Assembly: GCA_029945375.1 (NCBI GenBank)
Contig: CM057061.1
Location: 2,976,001 to 3,040,000 of the forward strand
Length of the DNA: 64,000 bases
Direction of reading: 5' to 3'
Origin: Agaricus subrufescens
Lineage: Eukaryota > Basidiomycota > Agaricomycetes > Agaricales > Agaricaceae
Position 1 is the stretch's first letter. The number at the start of each line of letters is the position of its first letter. Shown here in pieces: positions 36,049-46,545 of the stretch. The position numbers were made by a program, and so were the translations under genes. The notes under the pieces were generated by a model. It worked only from the letters and a program-made list of their open reading frames with translations, was not told where the DNA came from and did not search any database.

Positions 36049-36679
36049 ATCCTCAAGGGTGGGAAGACAACGTCGACGTTTCACGTGGTCCTGATTTATG
36101 ACTCTGAAGAAAAGTTGACGACAGAGTACACGGTTGCACAGGAAGAGAGTATGTTGATGAGAGAGGTGATATTTACAGAGGAAGAGAGCAGAGCTGGGCC
36201 AACAACGATATGGATGAGTGAGGTACGAGAGTGCGCTATGCTACACTCACCTGGGCTACATTCACCCGGGTACGAACCCGAGCATAAGGGGAGACAGAGC
36301 ACGACCGTCGAGGCATATTGTCAGAAAAGCAACAGCCACGGTCACCTGTCACAGCAGCCTCGGTCCGGATCAACACTATTGTGCACGTGCGCTGGTGGCT
36401 GCGCACGGGACAGCAAGTGAAACTGAAGGCATCATCGATTCTGCTTCACTGGATCGTCACACTCTGTTATTTTATTGTATCTCCCCGCATACACTCTATA
36501 TGAAACCTAACGATGGTTCGTGAGACTATCATCAGTCACAAAAGTAAAAATAGCGGCGGGATTAGGGGTCCGTGGGAGTGGCTTGGCAGCAGGGCCTTCC
36601 TGCATTCCATACTTACGTAACTGAGATCGACCCGGCTTTGCTGTTGAGGGCGGTGCCAAATTAATGGGTACAGGATAGT

Positions 36680-36712
36680 AAGGTCACATTAAGGTCACAT
36701 TAAGGTTACATT
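36680..36712. repeat. Three tandem copies of an 11-base unit
   Basis: AAGGTCACATT, AAGGTCACATT and AAGGTTACATT in direct succession. A short microsatellite-like array without evident function. Confidence 0.9.
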
Positions 36713-36949
36713 TCAGGTGATATGGAGGTCAGAAACAAATGTTATAGTGCTCATCAACAGGGCAGGCTCCTTCCCAGCCCCTCGCTGACGCGCACCAAAT
36801 CGTTGACACTCGCCAAACAACGTTTGTAAGCACGGTACGTGATACCGTGTGGCTCAGCGCGAGGGCTGGGAAGGGTTCTCCTGGGGATTCCAAAATAGAA
36901 AATCTTTTTGCGACCATGCTGTACCATGAAATCACGACTTGCTCGGGTG

Positions 36950-37110
36950 ACAGCTCTTTGTCTTAGGAAGAAGTATCCAACGTGTTTTACACGTGTACTG
37001 GATTTCAGCTTATCTGGTTAAATGAATCTGACTCTGGGTACCAAAGAGCCTCTAGGGTCGGTCTTTTCACGGGAATCTGCCTTCAGGGCACAGGCTCTTC
37101 CACTCATTGA
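36950..37110 (+). pseudogene. Decayed copy of the 24.4-24.54 kb segment
   Basis: Aligns with 24405-24540, part of the candidate gene downstream of the intact F-box-like gene. Shared pieces in order are GAAGTATCCAACG versus GAAGTATTCAACG, ACACGTGTACTGGATTT versus ACGCGTGTATTGAATTT, and GGGAATCTGCCTTCAGGGCA versus TGGAATCTGAATTCAGGGCG. The reading frame is not kept. It lies directly upstream of the decayed F-box-like copy. Confidence 0.6.
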
Positions 37111-37179
37111 GGCACTGATAACACTCTGACTCCATGGACTGTTCCGTTACTAATCTTACACCACACATTGTATCTGGAC

Positions 37180-37830
37180 GCATAGTCTTGTTCTATTAAT
37201 TTCGGGCTCCTTTCAAAGCCGATCTCACTTCTCCACTTCGTCGATATGTTTGTCAACCTATGGCGTCTCACCACGACGTTGGTGCCATGATGCAGACGTT
37301 ACTCACACCTCTGGCTCGCGGGACCTGTTAGCCGTGAATGCATCGCCATTGACGTATTACATATATGCAACAACAAGTGTCAATCATGGACCTCTCAGGA
37401 AAGGACCTCTGAACAATTGCTGCCAGTGAACAATGTGTCCCAATACGAGTCTGAATACGTAAGGGCTGATCCTATGAATCCGTTTAGGACACTCTTGCGG
37501 GTGTAACAGAATGTTCAACACAAGCCCTACAAGGTGTGTTTGTCACCAGACCAAGAAAGGCATACCGTCGTTTCGTAACTTTTTGTGTGAACGTGTGGAT
37601 ATGAGGTGTCTGGTGAGGCATCCATGGATTTGGACGTGGAAAATTGACAAGCATAAATTATTGTGGGCAGTCCGGGATATTGGGAGACGGTAGCTGCATT
37701 AGGCACGGGTTTGGGAGTTTGACTTGTTATCAGGAGATCTGGGAAAGCGGATATATTTTCTCTTCTCTACTGTTGCAAGTCAGGTGAGCTGAATAGGGAC
37801 TTTGAGGGGTGGATGTGGGACCTACAGCGA
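37180..37830 (+). pseudogene. Decayed copy of the F-box-like gene with internal deletion
   Basis: Collinear with 22825-23935 of the intact gene. Recognisable pieces are ATTTCGGGCTC (about 37200), GGTGCCATGATGCAGACG (about 37285), ATGCAACAACAAGTGTCAAT immediately followed by CATGGACCTC (about 37372), CCGTTTAGGACACTCTTGCG, TGGTGAGGCATCCATGGAT, and GGGAAAGCGGATATATTTTC (about 37740). Between about 37695 and 37725 some 330-370 bases of the intact gene are missing. Frameshifts and stops break the open frame, so no protein can be made. High identity in the retained blocks suggests a fairly recent copy. Confidence 0.85.
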
Positions 37831-38399
37831 ATGCGAGGAGTCCACGCGGTAGGTGAGTGCCGGAGGGGCAAGTCATAGATTACAAGAAACTTTACCCTCT
37901 GTGAGTACGGTTCCTTAGAAATGAATTAGACGCATGTATACGATGTAGCTGAAGGTGGGGTAGTAGCACTCTAAAAGCCTTCCTGGGTGGTCTCAAATCC
38001 AGCAGGGGGTCAGTGTGGCCTGGGACTGGCGGGTGAGGAATGGTGTGGGATGACAAGGTCTTTGCGTGGGATCCCGAGAACAGGACGTGGGCCTACGCCC
38101 GGCGACATGCTGCAGATCAAGGGTTCTGTAGGAAAACGTCAAAATATGTTTGTTCATTTATCTATTTTTCGGCCTCAAAAGTAGGAAGAGCAATTGACAT
38201 AATTCTGTCCACTGAATACTTTTGATGGCATTCAACCAGTTAATGCTTTGCGCTACGTTTCTATTGAAGAAAATAAGTGATATAAATCAGCAATAAGAGG
38301 CCACAAGTTATTATATAAGGGTTCAAATGCAAGAAGTACTCAGTTAGTGCTGTAAGCGTAGGCTTATGGCACCGTTGTCTATTCTTAGCATATATACTA

Positions 38400-38440
38400 A
38401 TAAACAACTTACTACGTAAGTTTGCTATCTTTCCCTGCAT
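38400..38440. repeat. 41-base direct repeat, copy 1
   Basis: Begins ATAAACAACTTACTACGTAA and ends TTTCCCTGCAT. It matches copy 2 at 38673-38713 with one difference (CTATCT versus CTGTCT). Confidence 0.9.
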
Positions 38441-38672
38441 GTACGCGTGACAACGAATAGCGTGACGGTTGTAGGGTGGTACAACAATGACCGGCAACGT
38501 TTTGGCAAATTTTTCAATTCAATATTTCAATAGAACAGCGTAAAGAGAGTCTGAAAAGACTGAGATAAAAGTCAGTGAAGCAGAGATTAAGCTTTCCAAC
38601 GCTATAGTAAGAGGGAGAGCCCCAAAAACGGCGTGTGAAAGGCTCCAAAACATAGTGTAAATAATAGTAGTG

Positions 38673-38713
38673 ATAAACAACTTACTACGTAAGTTTGCTG
38701 TCTTTCCCTGCAT
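38673..38713. repeat. 41-base direct repeat, copy 2
   Basis: Same orientation as copy 1, offset 273 bases. One mismatch over 41 bases, far beyond chance for unselected DNA. Confidence 0.9.
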
Positions 38714-39284
38714 TCTCGTTACGACATACGATACGCGTGTTCTTTATTCATTGTTCTCAGATACACTATGTAGAACTACTCATTTGGTTTTTGTGACAGT
38801 GAGTAGATCTCTACCTCTCTATTTGGTGAGCCTTCGTACTAGGCTCTCAAGCGCGCAATTTGACTTTCCACAAGTACTCCTCCTTTTTCAAAAAATATAA
38901 TTTTCGTACTTGTGATAAGTCAAATCAGTATAAAAATAGCAAAAACTATGTCGACGTTTTTGTTCTGGTGCTAAGATAACGTAAGGAAGACTTGGTATGA
39001 CAGATTCGCTGCCACACGGATTGGACTTGAGGCATCTCACAAGTGTAAGAACTTTGTCACCAAAATTATGCGAAATACTTTCTACTTGATGCGGATTGGG
39101 CGTATAGAGGGAGGTTAACTGTTATACACCATGTGTCACACCTCAAATGGTAGGAAGTAGTAGGTATGTAAGTGACCGAAGATGTACTAGTTAAACAATC
39201 TTGGCATTCTATTGTTCTACCTTCTCTACGAAGTCGCCTCTCTGAAAAAACCCTCTACCATTAACATTAACACGGGTTCGACGC

Positions 39285-39520
39285 GAGTGAGCCGCGGCGA
39301 GAATACAGGATTTATACGACATGACAAATGTGGAGTTCTTTTTGAAAGAGACTGGGACTTCAATTGTATGACATTGCGGATTGTTTCAGGCAGTGTTTGT
39401 GGGCTAGGCGATTTGCTAATAGTGCGTATCTTTTTCCGGCATTGCTCAATTTCAGGATACCCTATGTCATTTGTAGTTATTCCGTACATATTTGATCTTT
39501 GTCATTAGACACCGGAAGTA
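39285..39520 (+). pseudogene. Fragment matching the 3' end and downstream flank of the F-box-like gene
   Basis: Collinear with about 23900-24145: GGATTTATACGACATGACAAATG versus GGATTTATGTGGTATGACAAATG (only part quoted), AGAGACTGGGACTT versus AGAGAGTGGGACTT, GGATACCCTATGTCATTTG versus TGATACCCTGTGCTATATG, and TTGTCATTAGACACCGG versus TTCATTAGATACCGG. It includes the intact gene's stop region and about 200 bases beyond. It is either the displaced tail of the 37.2 kb copy or a separate copy. Confidence 0.7.
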
Positions 39521-39955
39521 GGTCCAACATTATCTCCAGTGACCCGTTGTCCTCGATCCAACTCTACATTCTTTTCCTTTGGGGAGCCCCACTGACCAAC
39601 TCCCTGACCTTCCTTCTTGTGAGGTTGTTGCCGCCCGTCGTGTCGGGCCTCTTTGGAAGTCATGCCGCTTCCGGGATGTCCAAGACCTTGGTGAACATCC
39701 CGGCTTGTCGCTGAAGAAGGGGGACCAGGCAAGGCGGAGGCATTCAAAAGGCCGGATTCATCAGATTCAGCGCTGGCGTTGAGGTCGATGATAGTATCAC
39801 CGAGAACTTTGGCCTGAGGAGGGCCTGCACCTGGACGTCGCGAGTTAGTCATGGGCAGATAGAAAAAGCTGTAGACAGCTACCTTCCGGGTGATTGTTGC
39901 GGATGCCTTGGTTGAGTTTTCTGGAACTAGGCTGCTCGTATTCTTTGGGTTCCAT
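39505..39955 (-). CDS. Small conserved fungal protein (NNHPEGAGPP type)
   Basis: Two-exon gene. Exon 1 gives MEPKEYEQPSSRKLNQGIRN; after an intron at about 39832-39884, exon 2 continues GAGPPQAKVLGDTIIDLNAS, ESGLLNASALPGPPSSATSR, DVHQGLGHPGSGMTSKEARH, and a polar KK-containing C-terminus ending GPTSGV. I recall the blocks KLNQGI.NNHPEGAGPP and GHPGSGMTS.E..HDG from uncharacterised small proteins of many basidiomycetes. The protein is hydrophilic, Gly/Pro/Ser-rich and probably disordered, without signal or membrane segment. The function is unknown. Its last bases overlap the F-box-like fragment at 39505-39520, so its 3' end abuts the duplicated region. Confidence 0.75.
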
Positions 39956-40234
39956 GGCGGTGAGAGGAGGGATGGGTGAGGGGGTGCACTCCACTAATGA
40001 CTTCATGCTATTTTTGGGGCGCTCCGGTGGGCCGGATCAGAAGAGACGGCCGGGCACGGCAAAAACCGGAAGAGCGGAAGGGGAGGATGGCGTCAATGTG
40101 CTCAGCTTTTTCGGCTCTTCCGCACCTCCTCACCGTCGTTTTCTCCCTTTCGTCCTCGCACGAAGATAACCTCCAAGGTGGGCAAAGACGAAGGCGACAA
40201 GGGCACCGCAGGCCGCCCCTCCTGGGGTAAAGAT
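39956..40234. promoter_or_regulatory. Divergent promoter region of the small protein and the mitochondrial carrier
   Basis: These 279 bases separate two start codons pointing away from each other. Open frames crossing it have no recognisable motif. Confidence 0.5.
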
Positions 40235-41601
40235 ATGGGAGGATCTAGACCCAAATGGACGGCCAGTATAGTCGGTGAGCTTCGCGTCTGACTGTGTGGG
40301 AGGACTGATAGTTGACTGTTGTCGTTCTGTGATGGTTGTGTGGAGCAGCTGGAGCAGGGGGAGGCCTGGTTGCCAGCATAGCGACTTGTCCGCTGGATGT
40401 GGTCAAGACCAAATTACAGGCTCAGAGAGCGATTCAAGGCGAGGCGGGATACCTGGGGATATGGGGTGCGCATTGCCCGGCTGGTTTATTCTGCGCAGAG
40501 ATATTGATTTCGCTGCATGCGCTCAGGCACTGTTCGATCAGTCATTGTTCATGATGGGTTTCGTGGCCTGTACAGGGGCTTGGGCCCCACCATCCTCGGA
40601 TATCTGCCGACATGGGCCATATATTTTTCAGTTTACGATTTTATCAAGTCTTCATTTGGGGAGGCGCCGCTGGGCATTTCCGACGGGGCGGCAAATTTGA
40701 AAAACGACCAAATATATCCCGCAGCTCAAGTGAAGGGGTACCAACCCGTGATTAGGGAGCATCCTTGGTCATTGCATCTTCTCTCGGCGATGACTGCCGG
40801 TGCTGTGAGCACCACTGCGACGAATCCGCTATGGGTGATCAAGACGAGGTTTATGGTACGTCATCCGCCTTGGCCCTTGATTGGGGGGGCTGATGTACAA
40901 GTGCAAAGACACAATCGCGGGCAGAAGTTCGTTATCGGCACACACTAGACGCGGCCGTGACAATATATCGGACAGAGGGGATCTCGGCCTTTTATAGAGG
41001 ATTATTTCCCAGTCTCCTAGGAATTCTGCACGTTGCAGTCCAGTTCCCCCTGTATGAGAGGCTCAAGATGCTGATTGGTAATGACATTACAACGGAGATA
41101 CGGGTGGTGATCTAACTGATGTGCCTGTTGTAGCACGCGATACCGGCAAACCTCTGGCGCCGCGGGAGATATTGATCTGCAGCGCCGTGTCGAAGATGAC
41201 GGCGTCCATAGCGACGTATCCGCACGAAGTGATACGGACGCGCCTGCAGACGCAGCGGCGGCCGCTGGCGGACGATGTGAGCTCGGACGGGATGGTGAAG
41301 CGGTACCCGTCTGCCAGGCGGGTGGGGGATCTGTACTCGAACGAGGCGCGGTTTGTGGAGGATCCACGGCATGTGCGGCGGGGCGGAGTTGTGTATACGG
41401 TGCGGAAACTGGTGGTGAAGGAGGGCTGGATGGGGCTGTACCGGGGGCTGTCGGTGAATCTGATGCGGACGGTGCCCAACAGCGCGGTGACGATGCTGAC
41501 GTGAGTGTGTTTTTCTGCTCTCTGTGCGGGCGCTGAGACCGGGCAGATACGAGATGCTGATGCGGCACATGAGCCGGCGGGGGGTCCTGGGCAGTAAATA
41601 G
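40235..41601 (+). CDS. Mitochondrial carrier (NAD+/pyrimidine-nucleotide carrier subfamily)
   Basis: Multi-exon SLC25-type carrier. A short first exon MGGSRPKWTASIVG joins after an intron to AAGAGGGLVASIATCPLDVV. All three repeats carry the P.[DEW]..[KR].[KR] signature: PLDVVKTK (about 40395), PLWVIKTR (about 40830) and PHEVIRTR (about 41220). The linker GLYRGLGPTILGYLPTWAIY (about 40570) and the third-repeat PHEVIRTRLQTQRR recall the fungal Ndt1/Yia6 NAD+ carriers and the related Rim2 pyrimidine-nucleotide carrier. It should sit in the inner mitochondrial membrane with six helices and import a nucleotide cofactor. Repeat 3 has a long insertion (VSSDGMVKRYPSARRVGDLY onward). C-terminus RRGVLGSK, TAG at 41599-41601. 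Substrate choice between NAD+ and pyrimidine nucleotides is inference. Confidence 0.85.
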
Positions 41602-41853
41602 AGTGTATATTATTTTTCTATTTTATGTCATGCGTGACGTCACTGCATGGGGCGTGACTGGTTGGTCACGGGCTCTCCCACCACAGACCACCAGCATCCG
41701 TGCTCCCCGCTGTCCCCGACGTCCTCGACTGCCCGCCCGTCGCCGCCCCCGGCGTCCACCGCACTCGTAGCCCCGCGACGGATAATGCAATTGGCCTGTG
41801 GCCGCTTTTCCTCCTAGAACCTTACTGCGCCCTGTCCCACCGCTAATCTGCCA

Positions 41854-43482
41854 ATGCCCTCGACACGCCCAAAACCCCTCACCCCATGGCCCCTCCAGAC
41901 CCCCGCCGACCCCGCCGCCCCGCCCCTCCCCGTCCCCACCTATGCCGACTCCCGCCCCGCCAAACGACGGCGGCGCGACTCCCACCCACCGCATCCGGGC
42001 CTCCAACCCCGTCAAACCATTGCAGACCAGAATGCCATCGGTACGTCCCCTGTGCCGCCCCCGTGCCCCCACTCTCATGCCCGTAATTAGAAGCCGCAAA
42101 GCAGAGGTGTCGCCTCCTCTCTGGCAACGACGTCATCTCGTGTTGGCCGTCCTCCGATACGACTGTGAGCCAGCACGAGTGGACCGCCTTTGTGTGTAAG
42201 TCAACGCCCTTTTCAAAACCTCTCTATCTTGCTCTCGCTCAACAAGGGCCATCATAGGGAATTCACGCCGTCCTGAACTTACCCAGACCAACCTGGTCGA
42301 TATTTACCTGTTCCGAGCCGATTCCAAGCAACAAATTTTGCATCAGCGCAAATACCCGAACCCTTTCCTGGATGCCGGCTATTTTCCCGCTCAGATAAAC
42401 GACACATGGTTCGGTACGGAAGGGAACAATTGGGATGGGCAGAATACGTCGTTTCCATACTACTGGGTGATCACCCGCAGTGACAAAGGCCTTGATGGAA
42501 CTGAACAGTCGCAACCAATCTTTTCTGCAATCCGTGAGTATTCCTCTCTCTCCTTCACTTTCATGCCCTCCACCTCCCACCCTTCCTTCGCGGATCACCT
42601 TATCCGTTTTAGACTCTACCTTGCTGTCACTATCCCTTCTTACACGTAATATATCTCGCAGAAACCACTTTCTTAGACGCAGTTGTCGCTTCTCGCTCAG
42701 CAGCCTCCGCCTCCGCGTCCTCGGCTTCTGTCTTGTCATCTCGCTCGGTGGCTCAGGCATCCATGTCATCAGCATCAGCAGCTGCAAGTTCAAGTTCAAG
42801 TGCGGCTACTGCAACAACGAGCTCGGGCTCAGTGCAATCTGATTCATCTGGTTCTGGGTTCCCTCACTGGGCCATCGCTGTCATTACCGTCCTTGGTTTT
42901 CTCGCCGTCGCATCAATATGCATCCTTGCGTTCCTCATCCTTCGTAGATTACGCCGGAAACATCAGGACGAATTTGACTCAAATAGAAACTCGATGGGTT
43001 CATCTTCGCCCATGATGCCAAACGCCGCCCAACAGGGATCACCCCTTCTTGCAACAACCTCTTTACCTCCACCGCCGCATTCTCCCGTGGGAACAGGTAG
43101 TGCTGTAGCGGGTTTGGGTGGTGTCCCCATGAGTGAAAGAGATCGAAATGCGCCAAGTGTCGTCATGCATGATGGCGCATCGACAACCTCAGGTGGTGAT
43201 GCTCCATTCAGTGGTGCTGATGCGGCTATCATGGCCGATGCTTTTAGAAAAATGCTTCGGAAACCAGATTTTGCGCAACCACTGGAGGGGGACGATAGTC
43301 CGGAAGCTGCCGAGGATGATGAAGATAACGACCGGCATGGCGGTTTGATAAATCGAGAACTAGCGGAAGAAGGGCGTGACATCCGGAGTGTTAGTTCAGA
43401 ACGAGGAGTACGCGTGGAAACGCCAACCGTCGGTAGTGACGCTGGCTCTGCTGCAATTGGTCAGCGTAAAGACCCATACTGA
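41854..43482 (+). CDS. Single-pass membrane protein with Ser-rich stalk
   Basis: Multi-exon gene. The N-terminal part is Pro/Arg-rich (MPSTRPKPLTPWPLQTPADP), then after introns CRLLSGNDVISCWPSSDTTV, QHEWTAFVWNSRRPELTQTN, LVDIYLFRADSKQQILHQRK, and NPFLDAGYFPAQINDTWFGT...YYWVITRS, a compact domain with two Cys. A Ser/Ala-rich stalk (about 42680-42850) precedes one transmembrane helix (WAIAVITVLGFLAVASICIL, about 42870-42930) with a basic stop-transfer RRLRRKH. The C-terminal half is cytosolic, Ser-rich and acidic, with LLATTSLPPPPHSP and a DDSPEAAEDDEDN stretch. The layout (ectodomain, Ser-rich stalk, helix, long tail) resembles fungal sensor-like or Golgi/plasma-membrane proteins. No signal peptide is visible at the chosen start, so the first exon may be wrong. 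Function unknown. Confidence 0.65.
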
Positions 43483-45404
43483 AAGGCCTTCATCATTTCT
43501 TCTACCCGCCTCTCATCTTAATCTTCGGATCGCCGTTTTTTTTTTTTTAACCTGTTTTCTTGATCTGTCCTCATTCCCCTAGATGTTCCCGGCTTCGGGC
43601 GTATGGGTGTCACCCTACCCATACCTTACCAGACGATCATCGTTTTTTTCCTGCGTCACCCACACCCGATACGACTTCGGAATGACCCGATTCGCGCTTT
43701 GTTTCCGCTTGCTTTTTGTTCTCTGGCTTTGCTTCTTCCCCCAATCCTTCTGCACTACTAAAGTACGTACATATGCTAAGTTGTCGTCCTCCCCTTATCC
43801 CCCCCTTCCCTCTTCTCCCTGGCCATGGGACTGAATTTCTTGAATCCTGTGTTTGGGCTATTTGGCTCTAAACCGGCTTAACATTTCTTTGACTCCTCCG
43901 ATGTGGTTGGACTAATTCTGCAATACCGCTGCGAGTCTTCCTTTCATTACCACTTCGATACACTCCTTTCAAGTCTGTTCCCACTCCTTGTAATTTTTTT
44001 GAGCCGTTTTTTTGCACCAAATCAGACATATAAGCTCCGTTTTATATATCTCACTACTTTTAACCCTTCTTCTCCGGCATTCTCATGCTTTTATGCATTA
44101 TATCCCGAACGGTGAACTATTATTATTATTCTTTTCACCTTTTCTTCTCATTCGTCTTTTTTTTTTTTGGTTGGAGCTGTGTGTATATGTTACGTTTCAC
44201 CTGAAAATTCCTTTTCCACCTTATTGCCGTGTAGCTCGTATTTGGAATGAATGCCTTTTGTGCGGTTTGGCGTACAGCTTCACCTCAAAACATATATCAG
44301 GGGAACAAAAGACTGACGAATGCATGTGCCTAAACGTAATCAAAAAGGATATTTATGTTCTGCGAAATTTCGCGTTGAAGATTTCATTTCATAACCAAAT
44401 CAAGTAGGATGATGATTTTCGCAAGCCTGTCAATACGAACCACTGGCGACCCTCTCGACTCTGGGTATGGACCTCTTTTTTCCCGAGTCCACGAGGTCTT
44501 GGGAACCCCAAAAAAATATATTTGGCTGGACGAAGGGTGGCGCACAGTCCGAAAGAGGGAGAGGAGTTTACATGAACCAGGTGCCAGATATCATCAGTGG
44601 CCCCTTATTCCGCGAGATCAAATGTATTTAATGGGTGGCGAAGAGTCGGCTTCGACGGTGATTTGCCTGGCCGTTCGCGCGGTCATTAATCCCGAAGGTC
44701 TTCGATTGAACCCTACCTTGACGAAATTTCCCAGCATTCGGTGGATGAAAGGCCCCTTGAAGTCTGGACTTGTTGTATCCCCCCCAACCGAAATTTTCTA
44801 TTCTTTTTGTCCTCGGTCTTTAAACGGTCTTTTTTTTTTCATGGTTCTGAACCACACCTTTAGTATTGTTTGCGGCCGAAGCCACCGGAAAGTGGAGCAG
44901 GCTTGTACTTAAAAGAGTTTCGAATCACACATGATCCCGGCCCGAGAGAATAAGGACGGAAAAGAGAAATATGATTGGCAACATGTCACATTGTTCACGC
45001 CGTCCGCTCGAAGGTTATACTAAAATCAGAAAGAAAAAAAAAAAAGAAGCTAGAAGAGTCTCATGACCCGTACCAGAACTCTCGAACGATGAAAATCAGA
45101 ATACCACCGCAAGACATTCACTGAGGCTATTTCAGGCTAGAAGGGCATATCAAGTATACTTATATGGGCGCGGCGTGGCGCGTTTATCAGAGCTGTCCGA
45201 CACTTTTAAACGCGTGAAAAAAAGAATGACGGAAATAAACGTTTTGCTTGACAAATCACTGGATACTTTGTCCCCTGAAGTGGATACGTGTGTACTCTAT
45301 ATCCCCTTTATCTGACTTTGTGCCATGCGGACCTGATCGATGTTTAGCCGAGGTTCCTGGCTATAAATTGAATGGGCGCGCTTACTGTATGCGATACTCC
45401 TTAA
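43483..45404. other. Convergent intergenic region, low complexity, no gene recognised
   Basis: Between the stops of the membrane-protein gene (plus) and HIS2 (minus). It is T- and C/T-rich, with a T10-12 run near 43537. A plus-strand open frame at 44409-44912 (167 codons, begins MMIFASLSIRTTGDPLDSGY) shows no motif and no flanking exons, so I do not call it. The space is long for 3' untranslated regions alone, and a small unrecognised gene cannot be ruled out. Confidence 0.45.
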
Positions 45405-46450
45405 TTATTTTGCGAGTAGTGGCAGCCAGAAGGGATGTTCAGACCATCTCTCTAACCTTGTTGGCTGGACTGTTCTTCCCGCTGAGTTTGGTGTTTCTGA
45501 CTTTGTCAAATACCATAGTTCTGTCACGCCTAGTTGTTGGAGGTAGTGATATGTCCTGTGGTAGTTGAGGCCGACTGCATGAGGGCCATGACTGTCATCT
45601 GACAGGGCAAATCGTCCCCCGAGATTAAGAATCAACTTGAAAATCGTATGCGTTAGGCACACAACATAACTGACATCTATACAACTCACCTCAGCGACGT
45701 CTGTCCCGGGGTACGCGGCTTCCCATTTTTTACGAAAAGCCGCTGCGTTCACCTCGAACAAGGCACCGTAGGAAATTGCGTACTTGACATTCCTCTCGAT
45801 CTTCTCCCATACCAAAGGGAACTCGATAAACTTGAGATCGGGAGTGTACAGCCGACAAAGATCGATGTGACCGACAATTTCCGGTTTGAATTGTTGTAGA
45901 ATCTCGTATTGCGCATCAAAATACTCGGATAGATATCTCTCGAGCTGATCTCGCGCAGCAAGACCCTCCACTGCAAAACTCGCCAAGCAAGTTTCATACG
46001 TCGGTTCATCGAAATCTATCGGGATGCCATTAACATGATGGACGGATCCGACGATGTATTGAATGATAGATTGATGTTGGGTGAGAATGCGGGAGAGCTC
46101 TTCGAGATCTTGTGGTGAGATAAACTCTGTCTCAAGACCTACTAGAAGACTGATCTGAGGGGCATATCGGGTTTGAAGGCGAGATGCTTCTCCAAGAAAC
46201 GCAATGAATTGTTGATAGAGCGTCGCCAGGGACAGTTCTTTCTTGATGAACTTCAATGAAGTGGTCGTTGATTGAAGGCAACCCCGCTCACCTCTTCGGG
46301 GTACAGGTCGGAGATACGATACCGAGGCACATGTTCACTCAACCCGAAAACCTCGAATCCCTGCTCGATGGCCCGCTTTACGACTTCCTCCAAGGTGCCT
46401 GTAGCATGTTTGCAAAACTGACCAGAGTGGGAGTGATGGCTGTGAGGCAT
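45405..46450 (-). CDS. HIS2: Histidinol-phosphatase (PHP family)
   Basis: Three-exon gene of about 300 residues. It catalyses histidinol phosphate + H2O to histidinol + phosphate in histidine biosynthesis. The N-terminal exon has the PHP metal-binding start MPHSHHSHSGQFC and GLSEHVPRY (about 46345); then LVGLETEFIS (about 46125), IIQYIVGSVHHVNGIPIDFD (about 46030), EIVGHIDLCRLY (about 45860) and RFALSDDSHGPHAVGLNYHR (about 45590). The His/Glu/Asp metal ligands of the trinuclear site are in the expected order, and the length matches the family. Introns interrupt at about 46250-46290 and 45620-45690. The ATG lies 95 bases downstream of the stop codon of the neighbouring KGD1 gene on the same strand. 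Confidence 0.93.
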
Positions 46451-46545
46451 TGACCGGACTACTCCGAGAGTTTCTAATTTTGTATATATCGACGAGTGAG
46501 GATTATTACATTATTCAAGAATACTAAACTGCAGAGCAGTAATGC

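Larger units (their letters stand above)
37831..39284. other. AT-rich region between two F-box-like remnants, no gene recognised
   Basis: This stretch separates the 37.2-37.8 kb remnant from the fragment at 39.3 kb. The two remnants meet at nearly the same point of the intact gene (about 23900-23945), so the intervening 1.45 kb may be an insertion. It contains a 41-base direct repeat pair but no transposase-like frame. A short hydrophobic minus-strand frame (38519-38713) is not convincing. Confidence 0.5.

Noticed and set aside
35929..36420. Plus-strand 163-codon open frame over the tandem repeat
   Set aside because: The frame is kept open by the G-rich duplication; no motif or exon partners.
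41017..41570. Minus-strand open frames of 150-180 codons
   Set aside because: Antisense to the third repeat of the mitochondrial carrier, with Arg/Pro/His-rich composition typical of GC-rich antisense frames.
41623..42136. Gly/Arg-rich minus-strand open frames
   Set aside because: Antisense to the Pro-rich first exon of the membrane-protein gene; composition is a by-product of C-rich DNA.
44409..44912. Plus-strand 167-codon open frame in the gap before HIS2
   Set aside because: No recognisable domain, no flanking exons, and phenylalanine-rich runs from T-rich DNA; likely chance.
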